From contig OX638130.1 of the NCBI GenBank assembly GCA_951804985.1, forward strand, positions 37,100,894-37,164,893: a DNA stretch of 64,000 nt, written 5' to 3'. This document shows positions 59,076 to 64,000 of the stretch, piece after piece (the first letter of the stretch is position 1; the number at the start of each line of letters is the position of its first letter). Origin of the DNA: Dryomyza anilis. Lineage: Eukaryota; Arthropoda; Insecta; Diptera; Dryomyzidae. Under the pieces are notes generated by a model. That model was not told where the DNA came from and made no database searches. It was given only the letters and a program-made list of their open reading frames with translations. Both the position numbers and the translations under genes were made by a program.

Positions 59076-62000
59076 TTTATAATTTTTAATTTATAATTTA
59101 TAATTTATAATTTATAATTTATAATTTATAATTTATAATTTATAATTTATAATTTATAATTTATAATTTATAATTTATAATTTATAATTTATAATTTATA
59201 ATTTATAATTTATAATTTATAATTTATAATTTATAATTTATAATTTATAATTTATAATTTATAATTTATAATTTATAATTTATAATTTATAATTTATAAT
59301 TTATAATTTATAATTTATAATTTATAATTTATAATTTATAATTTATAATTTATAATTTATAATTTATAATTTATAATTTATAATTTATAATTTATAATTT
59401 ATAATTTATAATTTATAATTTATAATTTATAATTTATAATTTATAATTTATAATTTATAATTTATAATTTATAATTTATAATTTATAATTTATAATTTAT
59501 AATTTATAATTTATAATTTATAATTTATAAATTATAATTTATAATTTATAATTTATAATTTATAATTTATAATTTATAATTTATAATTTATAATTTATAA
59601 TTTATAATGTATAATTTATAATTTATAATTTATAATTTATAATTTATAATTTATAATTTATAATTTATAATTTATAATTTATAATTTATAATTTATAATT
59701 TATAATTTATAATTTATAATTTATAATTTATAATTTATAATTTATAATTTATAATTTATAATTTATAATTTATAATTTATAATTTATAATTTATAATTTA
59801 TAATTTATAATTTATAATTTATAATTTATAATTTATAATTTATAATTTATAATTTATAATTTATAATTTATAATTTATAATTTATAATTTATAATTTATA
59901 ATTTATAATTTATAATTTATAATTTATAATTTATAATTTATAATTTATAATTTATAATTTATAATTTATAATTTATAATTTATAATTTATAATTTATAAT
60001 TTATAATTTATAATTTATAATTTATAATTTATAATTTATAATTTATAATTTATAATTTATAATTTATAATTTATAATTTATAATTTATAATTTATAATTT
60101 ATAATTTATAATTTATAATTTATAATTTATAATTTATAATTTATAATTTATAATTTATAATTTATAATTTATAATTTATAATTTATAATTTATAATTTAT
60201 AATTTATAATTTATAATTTATAATTTATAATTTATAATTTATAATTTATAATTTATAATTTATAATTTATAATTTATAATTTATAATTTATAATTTATAA
60301 TTTATAATTTATAATTTATAATTTATAATTTATAATTTATAATTTATAATTTATAATTTATAATTTATAATTTATAATTTATAATTTATAATTTATAATT
60401 TATAATTTATAATTTATAATTTATAATTTATAATTTATAATTTATAATTTATAATTTATAATTTATAATTTATAATTTATAATTTATAATTTATAATTTA
60501 TAATTTATAATTTATAATTTATAATTTATAATTTATAATTTATAATTTATAATTTATAATTTATAATTTATAATTTATAATTTATAATTTATAATTTATA
60601 ATTTATAATTTATAATTTATAATTTATAATTTATAATTTATAATTTATAATTTATAATTTATAATTTATAATTTATAATTTATAATTTATAATTTATAAT
60701 TTATAATTTATAATTTATAATTTATAATTTATAATTTATAATTTATAATTTATAATTTATAATTTATAATTTATAATTTATAATTTATAATTTATAATTT
60801 ATAATTTATAATTTATAATTTATAATTTATAATTTATAATTTATAATTTATAATTTATAATTTATAATTTATAATTTATAATTTATAATTTATAATTTAT
60901 AATTTATAATTTATAATTTATAATTTATAATTTATAATTTATAATTTATAATTTATAATTTATAATTTATAATTTATAATTTATAATTTATAATTTATAA
61001 TTTATAATTTATAATTTATAATTTATAATTTATAATTTATAATTTATAATTTATAATTTATAATTTATAATTTATAATTTATAATTTATAATTTATAATT
61101 TATAATTTATAATTTATAATTTATAATTTATAATTTATAATTTATAATTTATAATTTATAATTTATAATTTATAATTTATAATTTATAATTTATAATTTA
61201 TAATTTATAATTTATAATTTATAATTTATAATTTATAATTTATAATTTATAATTTATAATTTATAATTTATAATTTATAATTTATAATTTATAATTTATA
61301 ATTTATAATTTATAATTTATAATTTATAATTTATAATTTATAATTTATAATTTATAATTTATAATTTATAATTTATAATTTATAATTTATAATTTATAAT
61401 TTATAATTTATAATTTATAATTTATAATTTATAATTTATAATTTATAATTTATAATTTATAATTTATAATTTATAATTTATAATTTATAATTTATAATTT
61501 ATAATTTATAATTTATAATTTATAATTTATAATTTATAATTTATAATTTATAATTTATAATTTATAATTTATAATTTATAATTTATAATTTATAATTTAT
61601 AATTTATAATTTATAATTTATAATTTATAATTTATAATTTATAATTTATAATTTATAATTTATAATTTATAATTTATAATTTATAATTTATAATTTATAA
61701 TTTATAATTTATAATTTATAATTTATAATTTATAATTTATAATTTATAATTTATAATTTATAATTTATAATTTATAATTTATAATTTATAATTTATAATT
61801 TATAATTTATAATTTATAATTTATAATTTATAATTTATAATTTATAATTTATAATTTATAATTTATAATTTATAATTTATAATTTATAATTTATAATTTA
61901 TAATTTATAATTTATAATTTATAATTTATAATTTATAATTTATAATTTATAATTTATAATTTATAATTTATAATTTATAATTTATAATTTATAATTTATA

Positions 62001-63300
62001 ATTTATAATTTATAATTTATAATTTATAATTTATAATTTATAATTTATAATTTATAATTTATAATTTATAATTTATAATTTATAATTTATAATTTATAAT
62101 TTATAATTTATAATTTATAATTTATAATTTATAATTTATAATTTATAATTTATAATTTATAATTTATAATTTATAATTTATAATTTATAATTTATAATTT
62201 ATAATTTATAATTTATAATTTATAATTTATAATTTATAATTTATAATTTATAATTTATAATTTATAATTTATAATTTATAATTTATAATTTATAATTTAT
62301 AATTTATAATTTATAATTTATAATTTATAATTTATAATTTATAATTTATAATTTATAATTTATAATTTATAATTTATAATTTATAATTTATAATTTATAA
62401 TTTATAATTTATAATTTATAATTTATAATTTATAATTTATAATTTATAATTTATAATTTATAATTTATAATTTATAATTTATAATTTATAATTTATAATT
62501 TATAATTTATAATTTATAATTTATAATTTATAATTTATAATTTATAATTTATAATTTATAATTTATAATTTATAATTTATAATTTATAATTTATAATTTA
62601 TAATTTATAATTTATAATTTATAATTTATAATTTATAATTTATAATTTATAATTTATAATTTATAATTTATAATTTATAATTTATAATTTATAATTTATA
62701 ATTTATAATTTATAATTTATAATTTATAATTTATAATTTATAATTTATAATTTATAATTTATAATTTATAATTTATAATTTATAATTTATAATTTATAAT
62801 TTATAATTTATAATTTATAATTTATAATTTATAATTTATAATTTATAATTTATAATTTATAATTTATAATTTATAATTTATAATTTATAATTTATAATTT
62901 ATAATTTATAATTTATAATTTATAATTTATAATTTATAATTTATAATTTATAATTTATAATTTATAATTTATAATTTATAATTTATAATTTATAATTTAT
63001 AATTTATAATTTATAATTTATAATTTATAATTTATAATTTATAATTTATAATTTATAATTTATAATTTATAATTTATAATTTATAATTTATAATTTATAA
63101 TTTATAATTTATAATTTATAATTTATAATTTATAATTTATAATTTATAATTTATAATTTATAATTTATAATTTATAATTTATAATTTATAATTTATAATT
63201 TATAATTTATAATTTATAATTTATAATTTATAATTTATAATTTATAATTTATAATTTATAATTTATAATTTATAATTTATAATTTATAATTTATAATTTA
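59076..63300. repeat. Satellite (AATTTAT)n, array 3
   Basis: About 603 units, the longest array, with only two substitutions noticed (near 59531 and 59609). It lacks the AATTAAT variant near the right end but exits into the same AAATAAATAATATAATATAA sequence. Confidence 0.97.
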
Positions 63301-64000
63301 AATAAATAATATAATATAAATAACACTCGCATTTTTTAATTTTATTTTTATTTTGCACACCTGCAGAAAAGTTTCAAAACCGAACGTACAAATTTAGGTA
63401 TGTAATTTTAAAGATAACACAAAGTACATATTTCGTCACGAATTTTAGATATTTTCGTTCGTTTGGCAGTAGATACGTAACGAAATTTAAATGAAATAAT
63501 TTAAAGAATTCCTTGTCCCATGACACAGTTTTTCTATAAATCAATTCTCATTTTTTTTTGTAAACAAAAAAATATAAACTAAAGCATTCAAAATTTAATT
63601 TGTGATAAAACACAGAGAATAAAAAAATTCTTCGAAAAAGAAAAACAGTGCGAGTTTAAAAAATAAATATACAACCATGTTCGATAACGAGAGCGAAACC
63701 ACGAAAGGACACGATAGCGCGAAGCCTACAATTTTGGGGGAAAAGCCGACGACGAGTCGGTTGGCAGTTGACCAAAATGTCAGCCGCATTTCAATTAAAG
63801 TGCCACCGCGAAAGTGTCGTCCGAAAACGTTAAATTTAACACTGTGATTGCCGCGATCGCCGACAGGATTATTGAATTGACTGGACAGCAGTCAATTCAA
63901 GCGGTAGTGCGACGGGCACACAGCCCGTTGAGTTATGGGAGCCGTTAAATACGTCATCGACTAATTAAAAAAACTAATTAAAAGTCCACCAGCGACGGGC
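63301..64000 (+). pseudogene. Leader and gag/protease start, unit C, cut by window end
   Basis: Third copy of the leader (63301-63676) and gag start (ATG 63677, stop near 63847), continuing into the gag/protease fragment at the window end. It shows that the array goes on. Small differences (one T fewer near 63371, one A more near 63626) separate it from A and B. Confidence 0.85.

Noticed and set aside
48331..63300. Telomeric repeat
   Set aside because: The unit is AATTTAT, not the insect TTAGG, and arrays are internal and interspersed with retroelement blocks.

Overview
The window is eukaryotic, and most likely from an insect, probably a fly. Base composition is strongly AT-rich. Coding remnants are split by short introns. 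The transposon families (errantivirus-like and CsRn1-like Gypsy elements, a LOA/I-like LINE with RNase H, TA-flanked DNA transposons, a tRNA-derived SINE) are typical of Diptera. There is no operon structure, and I found no intact conventional host gene. It reads as repeat-dense heterochromatin made of broken gene copies and nested mobile elements.

Layout. (1) 1-6597 and 9175-15778 are two nearly identical direct copies of one segment, period about 9.17 kb. Each carries, on the minus strand, a solo-looking 5' LTR, primer-binding site and start of gag from a Gypsy-type element, then a 1.94-kb TA-flanked DNA transposon with an 86-codon broken reading frame, then tRNA-like B-box sequences. Between them lie an unrecognised 92-aa open frame (6959-7237, minus) and short minisatellites. 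(2) 17.8-21.2 kb holds an unrecognised, broken, multi-exon gene copy on the plus strand, one exon of which is split by a 1-kb inverted-repeat element. (3) 21.56-23.38 kb is an intron-retaining Cullin-5 pseudogene. (4) 23.8-48.0 kb is a mosaic of duplicated blocks, many containing pieces of a MICOS MIC26/MIC27 (apolipoprotein O family) gene in both orientations. These blocks are interrupted by MITEs, two copies of a CCCAGTGT-ended transposon (one with a 4.3-kb defective LINE inside), a 3.55-kb CCCTAG-ended element with nested MITE, SINE, foldback and MITE, and several hairpin elements. (5) 48.3 kb to the end is a higher-order tandem array. Pure 7-bp satellite (AATTTAT)n blocks of about 2.2, 0.9 and 4.2 kb alternate with a 3.8-kb block derived from an internally deleted CsRn1-like Gypsy element.

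The most informative feature is that duplicated blocks act as each other's 'before' state. At four places one copy lacks an insertion that another copy has, which fixes exact transposon ends and, for two elements, a TA target-site duplication. The most unusual structure is the chimeric satellite-retrotransposon array: every satellite block joins the same point inside a duplicated gag/protease fragment. Duplicated, decayed, intron-bearing gene fragments plus satellite suggest a pericentromeric or sex-chromosome location; this is inference.
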